NCBI GenBank assembly: GCA_027475525.1
Contig: JAMWFC010000009.1
Location: 124,001-188,000 of the forward strand
DNA from: Macrolepiota albuminosa
Lineage: Eukaryota > Basidiomycota > Agaricomycetes > Agaricales > Agaricaceae
DNA length: 64,000 nucleotides
Direction: 5' to 3'
In this document: positions 34,775-46,935 of the stretch, piece after piece
How the letters are laid out: the number at the start of each line of letters is the position of its first letter
How positions within the stretch are numbered: the first letter of the stretch is position 1
Made by a program: the position numbers and the translations under genes
The notes under the pieces: model-generated
Databases searched by the model: none
The model's input: only the letters and a program-made list of their open reading frames with translations
Told to the model about the DNA's origin: nothing

Positions 34775-36966
34775 TACTCCCCAATGAGACTGAATACTCG
34801 GTTTTAGAAGAGGAGTTGAAGTGGACTGGAATATGCACGGTAGTGCAAACAGTACTTGAAGATGCATATTGCATTGCTGCAGGATATTAGTGTCATGCGT
34901 GAAGTAGTCATGTCTTTCAGAAACACTGAATCTTGCAGTCTCTTAGTGGCACAGACAATGCAAGCAGCAAGACAATAGATTGAAATCAAAAACAAAAAAT
35001 AAACAAAAGTGTGACTCCTACTATGAGTCCGCTGTATATACATGCTACCCTGGAGTGTGTGTCAGCTTGAACTGATTGAGTGCTTTACTCAGAGTTATCT
35101 AAATAACATATGGGTCTATGACTTGTCCAACAATGCTCCCATGACCACACCTGTCTCTGTCACCATTGACTCCTCCTCCATTGCAACGTTAATTGTGGGA
35201 GAGGGAGGCACCGATTCCATCTTTGGCAGGGTTATGGGCCCCTTGACTGCAGACACGTCTACCACCATAGGTTCAGTTAGTGCAACGTTGATGATGCCAA
35301 CTTGGGTTGAATGTGCTGGATGTATACGCAGTACAATGCCATCTCCAGCACTTGGCGTGCATAGTGGTGAGGAGTCCTGACAGAGTCCTGGTATGCTTGA
35401 ATAAATGTGATAGGACAATGCACTAGAAAATAGTGCCTTGGATGCTATCTGGCAAACTGTGAGCACCATAGCCTAAGCAAAGATACAGAGATAGAAACGA
35501 ATAGCACAGTATAATGTGCCCATAGATGGCACTGCAAACAATGAAGATGAGACAAACAAGGTTAGCACCCAACTTGGTGGCAATGTTGAGCTAAGCTAGT
35601 GTGATTTGAATGCTGAGTGTAACTTGGGTGCTTAAGGGTTACGATTCGTTCCTTTTTTTGTACATGCAGAGTAGCTATCTTTTATACTATGCACTACTAT
35701 ATTTTTAAAATAAGTCCATTTGTGGCACTACCAATTAGTGCCTCTTCTTGTGGTTGCAGGTAACAGCAACCTGTCAATGGCAACTGGCATGCATAGAGAA
35801 ACAGCGACCAATGGCATTATAGCACATTGGCCACAGCGACTCTAAACTGATTTAAACTTTGTATAAGTCTGCTTACTTTTTAGTGTAATTCTGATTGGCC
35901 AGGCCTTTGCAGGGTATGGTCAGAAAATCCTTGACAGACACTGTGAGTTCTACTGTCAGCGCTAAACCTGGTATCAATTCTTGATGGATAAAATGTCAGG
36001 CTAGAGTATATCCTGTTCCATTGCTGCTGATTTTTTAGACTTCTGGTTGAAGTGCCTCATTTACTGGCAGTGCCTAATGCTAATCCCTTTATAGAACTGA
36101 TTGGGGTTTGGTCAAAGTTGCATCTCCACTGTTGTGCTAGTGCCCTGAGTCATGAGTCTCCTAATCCTCCAAAGTCAATAAGTGGTATATGCTGAAGGCT
36201 TAATAGTGGTGGTTTAGACTGATAAACAATGAGTCTCCTAATCCTCCAAAGTCAATAAGTGGTATATGCTGAAGGCTTAATAGTGGTGGTTTAGACTGAT
36301 AAACAATGCTTATAATTGAGCGCTAAGGTCCATGGTATTCCTGTGTCTGAGAAGATCACTAGGGTCTTGAGTATGGCCTGTGTCCGTAGGCCTGTAGTAT
36401 GCCTCTTGATATGCTCAATCTGAGTAGAAGCCTATTATCTCCCCCCAACTGAAAAATTGACTGTCTTCAGTCAAACACTGTCATTACAGCGACCAACGGC
36501 GTTATAGCACATTGGCCACAGCAACTCTAAACTGATTTAAACTTTGTATAAGTCTGCTTACTTTTTAGTGTAACTCTGATTGGCCAAGCCTTTGCAGGGT
36601 ATGGTTAGAAAATCCTTAACAGACGCCGTGAGTTCTACTGTCGGCGCTAAACCTGGTATCAATTCTTGATGAATAAAATGTTGAGCTAGAGTATATCCTG
36701 TTCCGTTGCTGCTGATTCTTTAGACTTCTGATTGAAGTGCCTTGTTCACTGGCAGGGCCTAATGCTAACCTCTTTATGAAACTGATTGGGGTTTGGTCAA
36801 AGTTGCATCCCCACTGTTGTGCTAGTGCCCTGAGTCCTGGGTCTCCTAATCCTCCAAAGTCAATAAGTGGTATATGCTGAAGGCTTAATAGTGGTAGTTT
36901 AGACTGATAAACAATGCCTATAATTGAGCGCTAAGGTCCATGGTGTCTCTGTATCTGAGAGGATCG
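34775..36966. other. Repeat-derived region, no recognised gene
   Basis: Probably the interior of the element that owns the LTR at 34600. A minus-strand open frame at 35116-35469 (117 codons) has no family resemblance. The main feature is a diverged direct repeat (35801-36370 and 36486-36975). Confidence 0.5.
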
Positions 36967-36975
36967 CTAGAGTCT
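35801..36975. repeat. Diverged direct repeat, about 490-570 bp, two copies
   Basis: Sequence from ACAGCGACCAATGGCATT (35801) to about 36370 recurs from 36486 to about 36975 with scattered substitutions. The first copy carries an extra perfect 77-bp duplication. It could be an old tandem duplication or two related LTR pieces. Confidence 0.85.
36152..36305. repeat. Exact 77-bp tandem duplication 8
   Basis: Copies 36152-36228 and 36229-36305. The related diverged repeat copy further right (36486-36975) has this segment only once. Confidence 0.95.
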
Positions 36976-39593
36976 CAAGCATGGCCTGTGTCCATAGGCC
37001 TGTAGTATGTCCCTTGATGCACTCAGTCTGAGTAGAAGCCTATCAATATTAATTGCTGAAGCATTGGTGGATAGTGTACCATGCACTGCCATGCGTTTTA
37101 GAAGATTAACCCAATTTGGGTTCATGCTGATAAGGTAATAGAGGCCATTGGCCTCCAGGTTTTCTGAGAGATGGCTTTCTTTGTTGTGCTTGAACATAAA
37201 ACAATAATGGTCATCTTCAGTCATCTCCTGCCATCCATCCCATTGTAGAATTGTAGGAGGGGTTCTATATTCTTCAAGTGCTCCATGCACTTGTCATTGA
37301 TTTGTCGGAAGATGTCCATAGACATTGTCAGGGCATGGAACTGCTGTTCCAGAAAGACCACTCTGTAAGTATATGCATGGTCCACCTAGTTGGGCAGTAT
37401 CTGGTTGTGTAACAAGATGTGTAACGCATTGTCATCTGAGAAGTTCTGTGCAAAATCATTAGGCATGTGAACTGGATGTAGTTCCAGCTCTGGCCCTCTC
37501 TGAGGCTTGAATGGCTGGTCAGGAAACATGGCATCATACATGATTGCCTCACAGTAAAGACCTGAGCAGGCCATGACAAGGGTCATGCACTGCACCATCA
37601 CAGGCTTGGCTGTGCTGTTAGTGCAGAAAAGCTCAGCATAATGCAAACCCAAAGAGGGTTTGCCAGTGCATGTGGTATGCATGATTAACTGTGATGCCCT
37701 GATAGGTATTTTTCAGCCTGGGGCAACCAAAGACCAGCATGTACTGCACAAGCTGCTCCAGGTCAAATGGCATGGCTGGGTCTTAAATGTGCATTACACG
37801 CAGCATGGTAGTTCCATCATCTTTTGTGTGCAGAAAGCGCCCCAGAATGTGTTGGTGCTCAACAAGCACAAGATCATCAGCCCCCTGCATTGGGCTGATG
37901 AGGTCCTGGTAGCAAGGTCCCTTATCAAGAGCCTCATTGTGCAATCATGCAGAGACTTGTCTGTTTGCTGTGTGAACATTTAGAGCTCTGTGATGAGCAA
38001 ATATGTGGTTATTTTGTTGCATTGAGGGGTGTGTGGGTTTGAATAGTATTTATAGAGCCAGTCAAGCTCTAATGGAGTGTGGGGAAGACCGCAAGGGGAA
38101 AACTTGTAAATAACACTGGTGGGTATGCCAGCATGGTGCCCAGAAGAAAACTCATAAGCCACTGCCCAATTGGCTTTGGCTCCCAACAGCACAATATTCA
38201 AATGATACGAATAATAGGTGCAGTGGCTGAGTGCTCCTCTAAAGCATGAGTTCATCTGCTCAATGTTGAGTGGGCCCCACACTTTCACCCCCAATCCATT
38301 GGGAATCTTCTCTGAAAACTCATCCTTGGCCCTATATTTCAGGGCCTGCAACTCCTTGGTGTGATTCGCCTTTTTCTTTGCAATGTGCTTATTGCACAAT
38401 ACTTGTTGGAATCAGTTGGCTGCCAATTCCCCTTCCTCTCCCTCCTCCTTGTGCTCTTCTGAGCTCGACTCTCTATAGTCACTCTTGTCAGATAAGGACA
38501 TAACTGGTGCTTTGCCTTTTCCAGGCACAGGTGGGTTTTTTGTGGTTGCCACCAGACCATTGTACTGCTCTGGGGAGCAAGAGTTGGTGGTCAAGATGAC
38601 CACAGGATTGTGTGCCTGCGGTGCTGGCATAGTGACAGGTAACAAAAATAACATCAACACTTTCCCTACATGTGCAGGAATGCTGGCCGGGAACTCTATT
38701 ACTTCCAGTTTGGAGGCATCAAGAGGTGGCTTGCAGCCACGATGTTGATGTGAAGGCCCCAACTTGGCTGGGGCAGACAGTTCAGATGGTGGCTGAGCCA
38801 CTGGAGGGGCATGCGCATTTTGTGCCAGAGTTCTCCCCTCAGGCTCAGCGCAAGAAATATTATAAACAGGCACTTGTGGTGCCACAGTGACAGATTTGGA
38901 CCCTATAGGTGGGGCCCAAGACAATGCAGTTTCCTGCTGACCCAGAGACAGTTCTGCCAAAGGCTCACTGACTGCAGCCAGCAATTCTGAGGAGGCCTGA
39001 GGGCCTGGGGCAGGTATTTGTGATGACAAGGCAACAGGCTGAGCAGGCTGCTCAGGGCATGCTGATCACGCTGCTGGTGGCATCCTAGCCTGTGGAGGTT
39101 CAATCAGTCAAATGGGCTAATATCTAGCCCTCTTGACCTTAGCAGTTGGTTCCTCGAAAGTGGAAACTTTGTGCTTAGATGCGCAATTGATCTGTTCCAG
39201 CACTGCAATATGCTGCCTCTTTATCAGCTTGATCTGGTCGAGCAATCCCTCTATCACCATACCAGCCAAACTGTCCTGCAGAAAGGATCCAGTTGCAGGG
39301 ACTGGCTGTTCTGCTGCTTCCAGTCTGCTGAGGAGTGCGTCTAGTACTGCTAACTCCTGCGCTTGTGGTGCAAGTCCCACATACAACTCTGCCACAGGAC
39401 GATATGCCCATGGTATAGATGGCAGCCCCATCACTGCACCCGCATATGTGTGCAACGATGGTTCCTGGTAGTAGCACTCCTGGTGTGTGCTGTCCTCTGG
39501 GTGCTCATAGCGCCCCTCATCATCAACCTCCATCTCTTGCAAGTGGAGGGGCATTTGGTAGGGTAGTGGTTCCTTGCAGCCTAGATAGGCCAC
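36967..39593 (-). pseudogene. Decayed multi-segment gene of unknown, probably repetitive, family
   Basis: Successive minus-strand frames read as one degenerate protein. An N-terminal part (39593 to 39117) has a leucine-rich stretch LIKRQHIAVLEQINCASK. A proline- and serine-rich low-complexity part follows (39029 to 38412) and ends in an acidic tract EEHKEEGEEGELAAN. One TGA then precedes the same frame continuing as CNKHIAKKKANHTKELQALK (38399 to 37980). Later parts contain ALYSES-like and MFPDQPFKPQRGPELELHPV, and finally TILQWDGWQEMTEDDHYCFM (37290 to 36967). Stops and frame changes separate the parts. I do not recognise a function; the layout (acidic, low-complexity, then conserved blocks) and the surroundings suggest a Gag-like or retroelement-associated family multiplied in mushroom genomes. 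Confidence 0.55.
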
Positions 39594-40077
39594 GCCTGCT
39601 GACTGGTATTAGCTCACTGCTAGGTATGGCAGCTGCCTTTGGTATTCAACAGGGTACTCTTGCATTTGTATTTTTGGGGATCTTCCCCCTCTACTAGAGC
39701 CTTGCAGGCTCTAGCACTTACAAACTGGAATGATGGAAATTTCTCATGACTGACAGCCTGGCATTTTATTTTGGCATTTGATGTTTCAAAGTGCCATCTA
39801 ATCACTTAGGTGGACAGCATTCTTGTGGAATTTTTATTATTTAGTTTAATTCATAGCATTTACTTACATTTCTTTGAGTTCACTGCCTAATTCCATTAAG
39901 ACTACTTTTACTTAACAAGTAAACTACCAAATTTACATCAATATCCACAATAACAGATAGAAGAAATCAATTTATTGGTCAGACATCTACATTTTTTGGG
40001 CTAAGTATGAGTTATAACCCCTCTGATAACCCAAACCCATGGGTTTTAAGGGGTTATGGGTTATGAGACCATGTATT
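39594..40077. other. Spacer upstream of copia LTR
   Basis: AT-rich sequence without a gene. Near 40028-40065 a short palindromic stretch (AAACCCATGGGTTT, then GGGGTTATGGGTTATG) precedes the LTR. Confidence 0.5.
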
Positions 40078-40320
40078 TGTTGTAGCTAACTACATGCAAG
40101 GTATTAGACTTCTTGTCAAACAGAATTTAGACTTATGTCTGAGGTCTAGTGTCTCATATTCAGTAGATGTATTAGTGTAGGTATAATCAATATACATACC
40201 TGGCATCTCATATTCAGTAGATGGAGAATATGAGATTGCTAGAAAGTGAAAATAATCTATAGTCACGTGAGTGACTGGTATTTACATTGTGAGACAATAC
40301 TGGCACTTGTAGCCTTAACA
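40078..40320 (-). repeat. Copia 3' LTR, 243 bp
   Basis: On the + strand it runs from TGTTGTAGCTAAC to GCCTTAACA. On the element's own strand it begins TGTTAAGG right after the purine tract GGTGGGAG and the end of pol. A short stretch matching its distal end (TGTTGCAGCTAACTAC) recurs at 46897, marking the other side of the element. Confidence 0.75.
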
Positions 40321-43300
40321 CTCCCACCTAACATAGTGCCCACAACATTACAGAGGTTAGACCAGGAGAACTCTTTGACAATCCCCATAGCTCTTTGTAC
40401 TGTTGATGAGAGGGCAAGAGAGAGGTTTAGTTAGAAGATCAGCAGCCATGTCTTCAGAGGAAATATAATTCAGTTTGAGCTTTCCATCATATACGGCCTT
40501 CAGAGGAAATATAATTCAGTTTGAGTTTTCCATCATATACAGCCTGACACAGCCAGAACCAGTGGCAGTCAAGATGCTTGAGATGGCCCATGTGCTTGGG
40601 CTGCTTCAAAACCAGGATAGCAGACTGGTTGTCAAGGTTGAGTATCATGGGTGCACACCAATGTTGCTAAGAAAATTGTGCAGCCAGCAGAGCTTCCTGC
40701 CAGTTTCGCTGGCCATAACAAACTTGGCTTCAGTGGTGGAGAGGGCAACCAGAGTTTGCTGTTTTGAAATCCAGCTTACAGTGCCTCTGGCAACCATTAA
40801 GACAGAGCCAGTGGTGGAGCAGCTGTTGTTGGGGTTGCCACCATGATCAGCATTAGCAAACACAAGGAAGTGAGAGGGAGTAGGGCAGCCACATCTGCAG
40901 AATATTTGATCCTGTAATTGAGCATGCCACAGATGTATTATAGTAGGTGTTTTACTGCCTGCCAGTGCTTGGCTCTGGAACAGGCATTGAAGCAGCAGAG
41001 CATGCCTACTGCAAAGGCTATATCTAGCTGTGTACACATTGCCAGATAGAGTAGGATGCCAGTGGCCTGCACATAAGGCACTGTCTACATCTCTTCAACC
41101 TTGTCTGAGATGTTAAGTGAGTCTGCCTTGAAGAGACATATACTGGGTTCAAGGAGTGTGGTGACTGCCTTGCAGTCTAACATGTTGAAACATAAGAGGA
41201 TGTCAATAGCAAAGGCCTTTTGATCAATTCACAGCTTGTGGTGGAGTCAATCATGCATAACCATGATGCCAAGTAGGCTGGTGGTAGGGCCAAGATGGCA
41301 TAGCTTAAAGAACTTTTTCAGCTCAGCAATGACCTTGAGAATTGCTGGTCTAGACTTTGAAGCAAGGATCATGTCATTGACATGGATGGAGACAATAATG
41401 CAGATATCATTACACATATAGACATACACATGAATCATATGTGATGTAGGCAAAGCCAATTTTCAAAAATACTTTATGCATGTGTTTGTTCCACAGATTT
41501 GCCTCCTGCTTTGGGCCATATATCCTCTTCTGTAACTTAGCACAGGCCTTACCATTGCTAAGTTGATGTTCCACATCATCAGAGACAGTCTCCAAGAATC
41601 CCTCAGGGAACTTCATATAGAGTTCCATATCTATGACACCATAGAAAAAAGCAGAGGAGATATCAACTGACTCAAGATGCATGTCATCAGCCAGCGCCAG
41701 GGCAAGAACAGTGCAGACTGCTGCCCAGCAAGCTGTTAGGGCAAATGTCTCATCAAAGTTGACACTCAGGCACTGACTAAAGCCTTGTGTGACAAGGCAT
41801 GCCTTAAATTGGTCAATGGCAACATTGAGTAGGTGTTTTACCTTGAAAACCCATTGTGACCCAATGGCATGGCACCCTGCTAGCAGATAAACTGGATGCT
41901 ATGTGCTGTTATTCTTCAATGTATTCATTTTGTCACACATCACCTTGTACTATTTTGCTGCATTTTTGCTTGACATGGCCTCTTTGTATGATTGGGGGTT
42001 CATGTTGTAGGCACCAACCTTGTATGCTGCAGCTGTGTTTGCGCTGAGAGCACTGTAACCTCCAAAATTGGCCTCATGTTCAACAAAGGCATGGCCAGTA
42101 AGAAGTAGTGTGTCATTTGGATTGACATTCAAGATGAGGGCTACCTCCTGCTCTCTGTGTTTGTTGGCATCTTCAACACTGACATCCTACAGTGGCTGCT
42201 CTTGAGGAGGTTCAGAGTATAGCAATGGCAGTGGTGGTGGCAGTGGTTTGTGCATGAGCGGTGAAAGGATATGGCATCCTGGTATTTGGTGTTAGAGCTG
42301 CATGCTCAAAATTGCACAAATTGACTGGGTTTGCATAGTGGTGGCAGTAGTCTGAGTTGACATGGTTTCCTGGTTGTTGAAGGAACTTCTGATGGTTTAT
42401 TGACATCAGCACCTGCTCCCACTAAATTGTGCTTGTCTTGTTCTGATGGTGCTGGTTCCTGGGCACCACTACTTGCTCCCACCAATTCTATAGCATCTGA
42501 CTCTATGTCTGTGAGTAGTTTGTTGTCATTAAAAGCATATCTGTTGTTTGTCAGAGCAGCAGGCATGGAGATAGCATCTGGTTCAAAAATATTGTCTGAA
42601 TCATACTGTGGGTAGATCTCCAGAATATCAAACATGCTTGCAGGCAGTGGTATTGTTGTACTTGTAAGTTTAAGGCTGAGAAAGCAGATTTTGTCAAAAA
42701 TGACATCACAGGAGATAATCGTTTTCTTGGTGCTTGGTATATATACCTGCCACCCTACATAGTTGCTAGAGTACCTGATGAATATCCCTGACTGAGTGTG
42801 GCCTTGCAAGCTGCATCTCTTATCTCATCCTATGAGCACGTATGCTGTGCACTCAAATCCTTGTAGATGCCTGATGCATGGCTTCTTCTATTTGTACTTC
42901 TCAAATGGTATCATGCTGTTTGTGAGTGCAGATATAGGAATACAATTGTGAACATGCTTGTAAACATTGAGAGTATATGGCCAGAAGCTTTCAGAGAGAT
43001 TTGCCTTTGTTAACATGCATGTGACTGCCTCCCCAATTGTTCTGTTGAGGCATTTGGTAATACTGTTCTGTTGTAGCATGGCCATGTTTGTGTACTCAAG
43101 TTGTATTTCTTCATTTTTACAGAACATGAGGAAACTTAATTGACATATACTCTCCTCCCTTGTCATAGTGAGTGCATTTGATTTTGAGGCTGGTTTGCTA
43201 TTTGACAAGTGCTTTGTATGCTTTAAATGCTTCAAATACATCACTCTTGTGCTTCATGATGTATGTTTCCATCTATTGCATACTATCATTGACAAAAGTA

Positions 43301-44870
43301 CACCACCATTTGTAATTGGTTTGGTGTCTCACTGGCATCAGACCATGCACGTCAGTGAATATTCTTCCCAGCAGTTCCATTGCTTGGTCAGTCATGTGTG
43401 GGAAAGAAGTGCAGTGTTGTTTGCCCTGAAGACATGGCTCACATATGTCAGGGAGAGATGAACCTGGTTTGTTTTTTAAGTCTTCCATAAGTTCTTGTTT
43501 AATCAGTTGTTCAAGATGGTTTGTGCCCAGATGACACATCTGTCAGTGTAGCAAGTCCTTCTCAATTGTAAATGATGAAGTAGGACCTATGTTTGCTGCT
43601 TTGGCTATGTGTGACAGTGATGAGATGACTGTCTTGCCATCCAGGTATGATGTGAGTGCACTGTCTATAGTGGCTGAGAAGACTGGCTCATCTCAGATGC
43701 TGAAGAATACTTTTTGCCCACAAAAAGTCATGGTGAAACCTCAGTGCACACTAAGTGTATTGATGGAGAGGAGGTTGTTTGCTAGCTCAGGTATAAACAG
43801 GATGTTGGTGATAATAACGTCACTGAGAGCCTTTCCATTCCTATTTTTTCCTGCTGGCTTAAATAACACATTTCCCTTGCCCACCAAATAAACCACTGTG
43901 TTGTTGGCAAGATATATTGAGACTCTCCAAGATTTGAAAAAGTCTGGCAGAAACTATTTGCAATGGGGTGTCATATGCAGCAAGGCATCTGAGTCTGTAT
44001 TCCACAGTATGTCAGATGGCATGGGTGGCAAATTAGCAGATTGATGAATGGCTGCTTCTGCCTTGATGGCAGGTCCATCACACCCTTCTTCAACTTTGGG
44101 TGTATCTGCTGCCTTTGCTGCCTTTGCTGCTTTTGCTGCATAAGCTTTTGCTCCATGGCAGTTCCTGTGCTTTTTTAACTTGGCACTGTTATCAGTTTTA
44201 TTTGTGTTTTTGCATGCTGCTAAGAGATTGGGGCAGTCTTGAACCTGATGCAGTCCATTGCAAATGTAGCATGTAATTGTGCATGCTGCAGCAGCAGCTG
44301 CAGTTTCAGCTTCTTCTTTCATGGCCTGTTGCTGGGTTTCTTTGATTTGAAAGGCTTCAAGAACTGTGTCCTTTGTCAGACTGTTGAGCAAGAGCACTGA
44401 TGAAATAAATGGTATGTAATCTTTGTGGGGTAAGGTGCATAACATGGCCATGGTTGACAGTTTGTCATTGAGCATCTTGAGAGTATACCTGGGTGAGGTT
44501 AGTCTACCTGGCCCAGTGATGGCTGGTAGATGGAGAGCTTGGACCCACTACATGGCACCTTCAACATGCATGCAGAGCTCAGTGAAGAACTCATTGTCTT
44601 GCAGCCTGATATTAAGGTTGCTGAGTGAGTTGAAGCACACATTTGGAGCTGACTTTGAGTGTATTTTCTTAAGCTTTTTTCACATTGCTGCAGGATCCTT
44701 GCAAATGTTGTCCATGTGCATCTTATTTCCTTTGTCAAGCCACTGATAAATCTTACCAGTGGCTCTCTCTGTTGCTGCAGAGCAGGTAAGATTGTATTGC
44801 TTAGGCTGACACCAAGAGTCCTTTGTCCTCAGGTCTAGTTTCTTTCCTGGATACTATTTGAGATCTGTCT
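40321..44870 (-). pseudogene. Ty1/copia Gag-Pol, decayed
   Basis: Minus-strand segments in copia order. Gag has the zinc knuckle CYICNGLHQVQDC. The protease region is WNTDSDALLHMTPH, where the catalytic DSGA has become DSDA. GAG-pre-integrase and integrase start at ELGHLGTNHLEQLI-like and FTDVHGLMPVRH. Reverse transcriptase shows ESVDISSAFFYGVI and, at the YVDD box, IHVNDM (first Asp changed to Asn). RNase H shows ADHGGNPNNSCSTTGS and VALSTTEAKFVMAS, ending with YISSEDMAADLLTKPLS. Many stops and shifts separate the pieces, so the element cannot mobilise itself. A 46-bp imperfect duplication lies at 40452-40543. Confidence 0.9.
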
Positions 44871-45802
44871 ACAGACATTAGGTGCCTGTACATTGCCTTT
44901 TTCCTTTCTGTAAATTAGATCAAGGTTTTTCTGTGCAGCGGACTATGTGTGGGAAAAATGTCTTCAATTTTTGCTGTCATGTGATTTTGATTATTGTTGT
45001 TGATTTTTGTCCTGAGGCTGAGGTAGATGTGTGGGAAAAATGTCTTTGATTTTTGCTGTCATGTGATTTACTGGACTGTCAGATGCTTGTGCAAAAAATG
45101 TCTTCAATTTTTGTCATCATGTGATTTACTGGACTGCCAGATGCTTGTGTAAGCAATAGTAGGTCCAGATACTTAGTAAGCAGTAGCCTGTGTTAGTGTG
45201 GGAAAAATGTCTTCAATTTTTGCTGTCATGTGATTTACTGGACTGCCAGATGCTTGTGCAAAAAATGTTTTCAATTTTTGCTGTTATGTGATTTATTGGA
45301 CTGCCAGATGCTTGGGTAAGCAATAGTAGATCTGGATACTTAGTAAGCAGTAGCCTGTGTCAGTGTGCAAAAAATGTCCTCAATTTTTGCTGTCATTTGA
45401 TTCATTGGACTGCCAGATGCTTGTGTAAGCAATAGTATGTCCAGACACTTAGTAAACAATAGCCTGCGTTAGTGTATGAATATTGTCTTTGATTTTTGCT
45501 GTCATGTGAATAGCCTATATCAGTGTGCAAAAAAATGTCTTCGATTTTTGTTGTCATGTGGTTCATTAGACTGTTTGTCTATCTAAATGCTTGTTTAAGC
45601 AGCAATCTGTGTGCAGATGCTTATATAAGCAGTAGACTATATCAGTATAAAACAATGTCAACAAATAGATCTCAGACATGCCATGCTAGCAACGGCCCAT
45701 ACAAGCAAGTGTATTTGATTACGCCCAAGTTTTGACATTGGTGATCATGGATGTAGAGTTGGTATCTTCCATTCTAGACTAATGGGCCTGCCTGGTGGAT
45801 AC

Positions 45803-46107
45803 TGTTGAAACCTGAACCAGTGGGACCTAGATATACACAGATACCATAAGTATCAAACTCCTCAGTCTGTGTAATAACAACTGTATTCTGTATCTAGATA
45901 TACACAGATACTGTAAGTATCAAACTCTAAGATACAGTCAGTTACTTTATAATTCTGTAAGTAATTTGAGCTCACCCTCAGTCTGTGTAATTGTCAGGGG
46001 ACTCCTCATTTCTTCCTTTTCTCACTCCTTATCTCTTCACTCTCCCTTCATTCATTCTCTTAATTCTTCTGACATTATTTCATTTTACTGTTTCTATTCT
46101 TTCAACA
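45803..46107. repeat. Possible solo LTR, 305 bp
   Basis: Begins TGTTGAAACC and ends TTTCAACA, giving 8-bp inverted termini. It contains two related internal pieces (CTAGATATACACAGATAC) and a pyrimidine-rich stretch. Flanking bases (GATAC and CTATC) do not form a target duplication, so this call is tentative. Confidence 0.4.
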
Positions 46108-46111
46108 CTAT

Positions 46112-46265
46112 CTGTTAGTACTACTCTCAGCCCTTGAGATGCTCTGGTTCTTTAGCTACCATTCAGACAAGTGTAGGCCCTTCAGCACCTGTTAGTACTA
46201 CTCTCAGCCCTTGAGATGCTCTGGTTCTTTAGCTACCATTCAGACAAGTGTAGGCCCTTCAGCAC
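46112..46265. repeat. Exact 77-bp tandem duplication 9
   Basis: Copies 46112-46188 and 46189-46265, in the copia leader region. Confidence 0.95.
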
Positions 46266-46896
46266 CACTTCCAGACCACTTATATAAGCTGGAGTTTGCC
46301 TTTCTGACTTCTAAAGTCCAGAGTTTTCCTGCCTTGTTTGCACAGTTGTTTGGTTAGTCAATTTTTGAGTTTTTAAGGTTTTGTTGTACTGTACAGTTGT
46401 TTCCCATGCTTCAGAAGCCCCAGAAGCGTCCAACCTGGCATAGGAAATCCCTAGACTTGTTTTTTTTGAATCTCCCTCTGCCAGGTGAGTAGTTATTATG
46501 ATATTGTCAGTACATACTCTAATACACTTTGGATCTCCCTCTGCCAGCTGTGTGACTGAGCCACAGCCTCTAGAGGTCACCCTTACAGTAATAATGACTG
46601 AGAGTGTCATTTTGTGTCCATATGATTATATACCTGTATTTTGCTTTGTCTGTCAAGTATGACAAGTGTGATATTGGGAAGGGTGATTGTTCTTTGAGTG
46701 TGCTGAGTGTAATATCAGAAAAAGTGATTCTCCTTTGATTACTGCTTATGGTGCCATGGCCCTAGACCGCAACAGATACTAAAGATGTGAGAGTATATGA
46801 GTCTTTTTAGGATAAAGCAAGTGTTGCTTCAACATCTGGGGATGGAGCGGAGTGGTTTGATCTTCTGTGTAAGTCTGGGGGCCGGGGCCCATAACC

Positions 46897-46935
46897 TGTT
46901 GCAGCTAACTACATTAGACTTCTAGCCGGACAGGA
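46897..46935 (-). repeat. Copia 5' LTR remnant
   Basis: TGTTGCAGCTAACTAC followed by ATTAGACTTCT matches the distal end of the LTR at 40078 (with a short deletion). It then loses similarity, so only about 30-40 bp of the 5' LTR remain. Confidence 0.6.

Larger units (their letters stand above)
44871..46896 (-). repeat. Copia 5' leader with minisatellite and possible nested LTR
   Basis: From about 44930 to 45640 a unit containing AATGTCTTCAATTTTTGCTG, ATGTGATTTACTGGACTGCC and CAGATGCTTGTGTAAGCAAT is repeated several times with variation. A possible 305-bp nested LTR follows (45803-46107). Near 46880 the sequence GGGGCCCATAACC is, on the element strand, a GGTTATGGGCCCC stretch directly after the LTR end and fits a tRNA-derived primer-binding site. 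Confidence 0.55.

Noticed and set aside
35116..35469. Minus-strand 117-codon frame with a hydrophobic start
   Set aside because: No relatives recognised and embedded in repeat DNA; listed only within the region description.
40452..40543. 46-bp tandem duplication in the copia RNase H end
   Set aside because: Period is 46 and the copies differ at two bases, so it is not part of the exact 77-bp artefact class.
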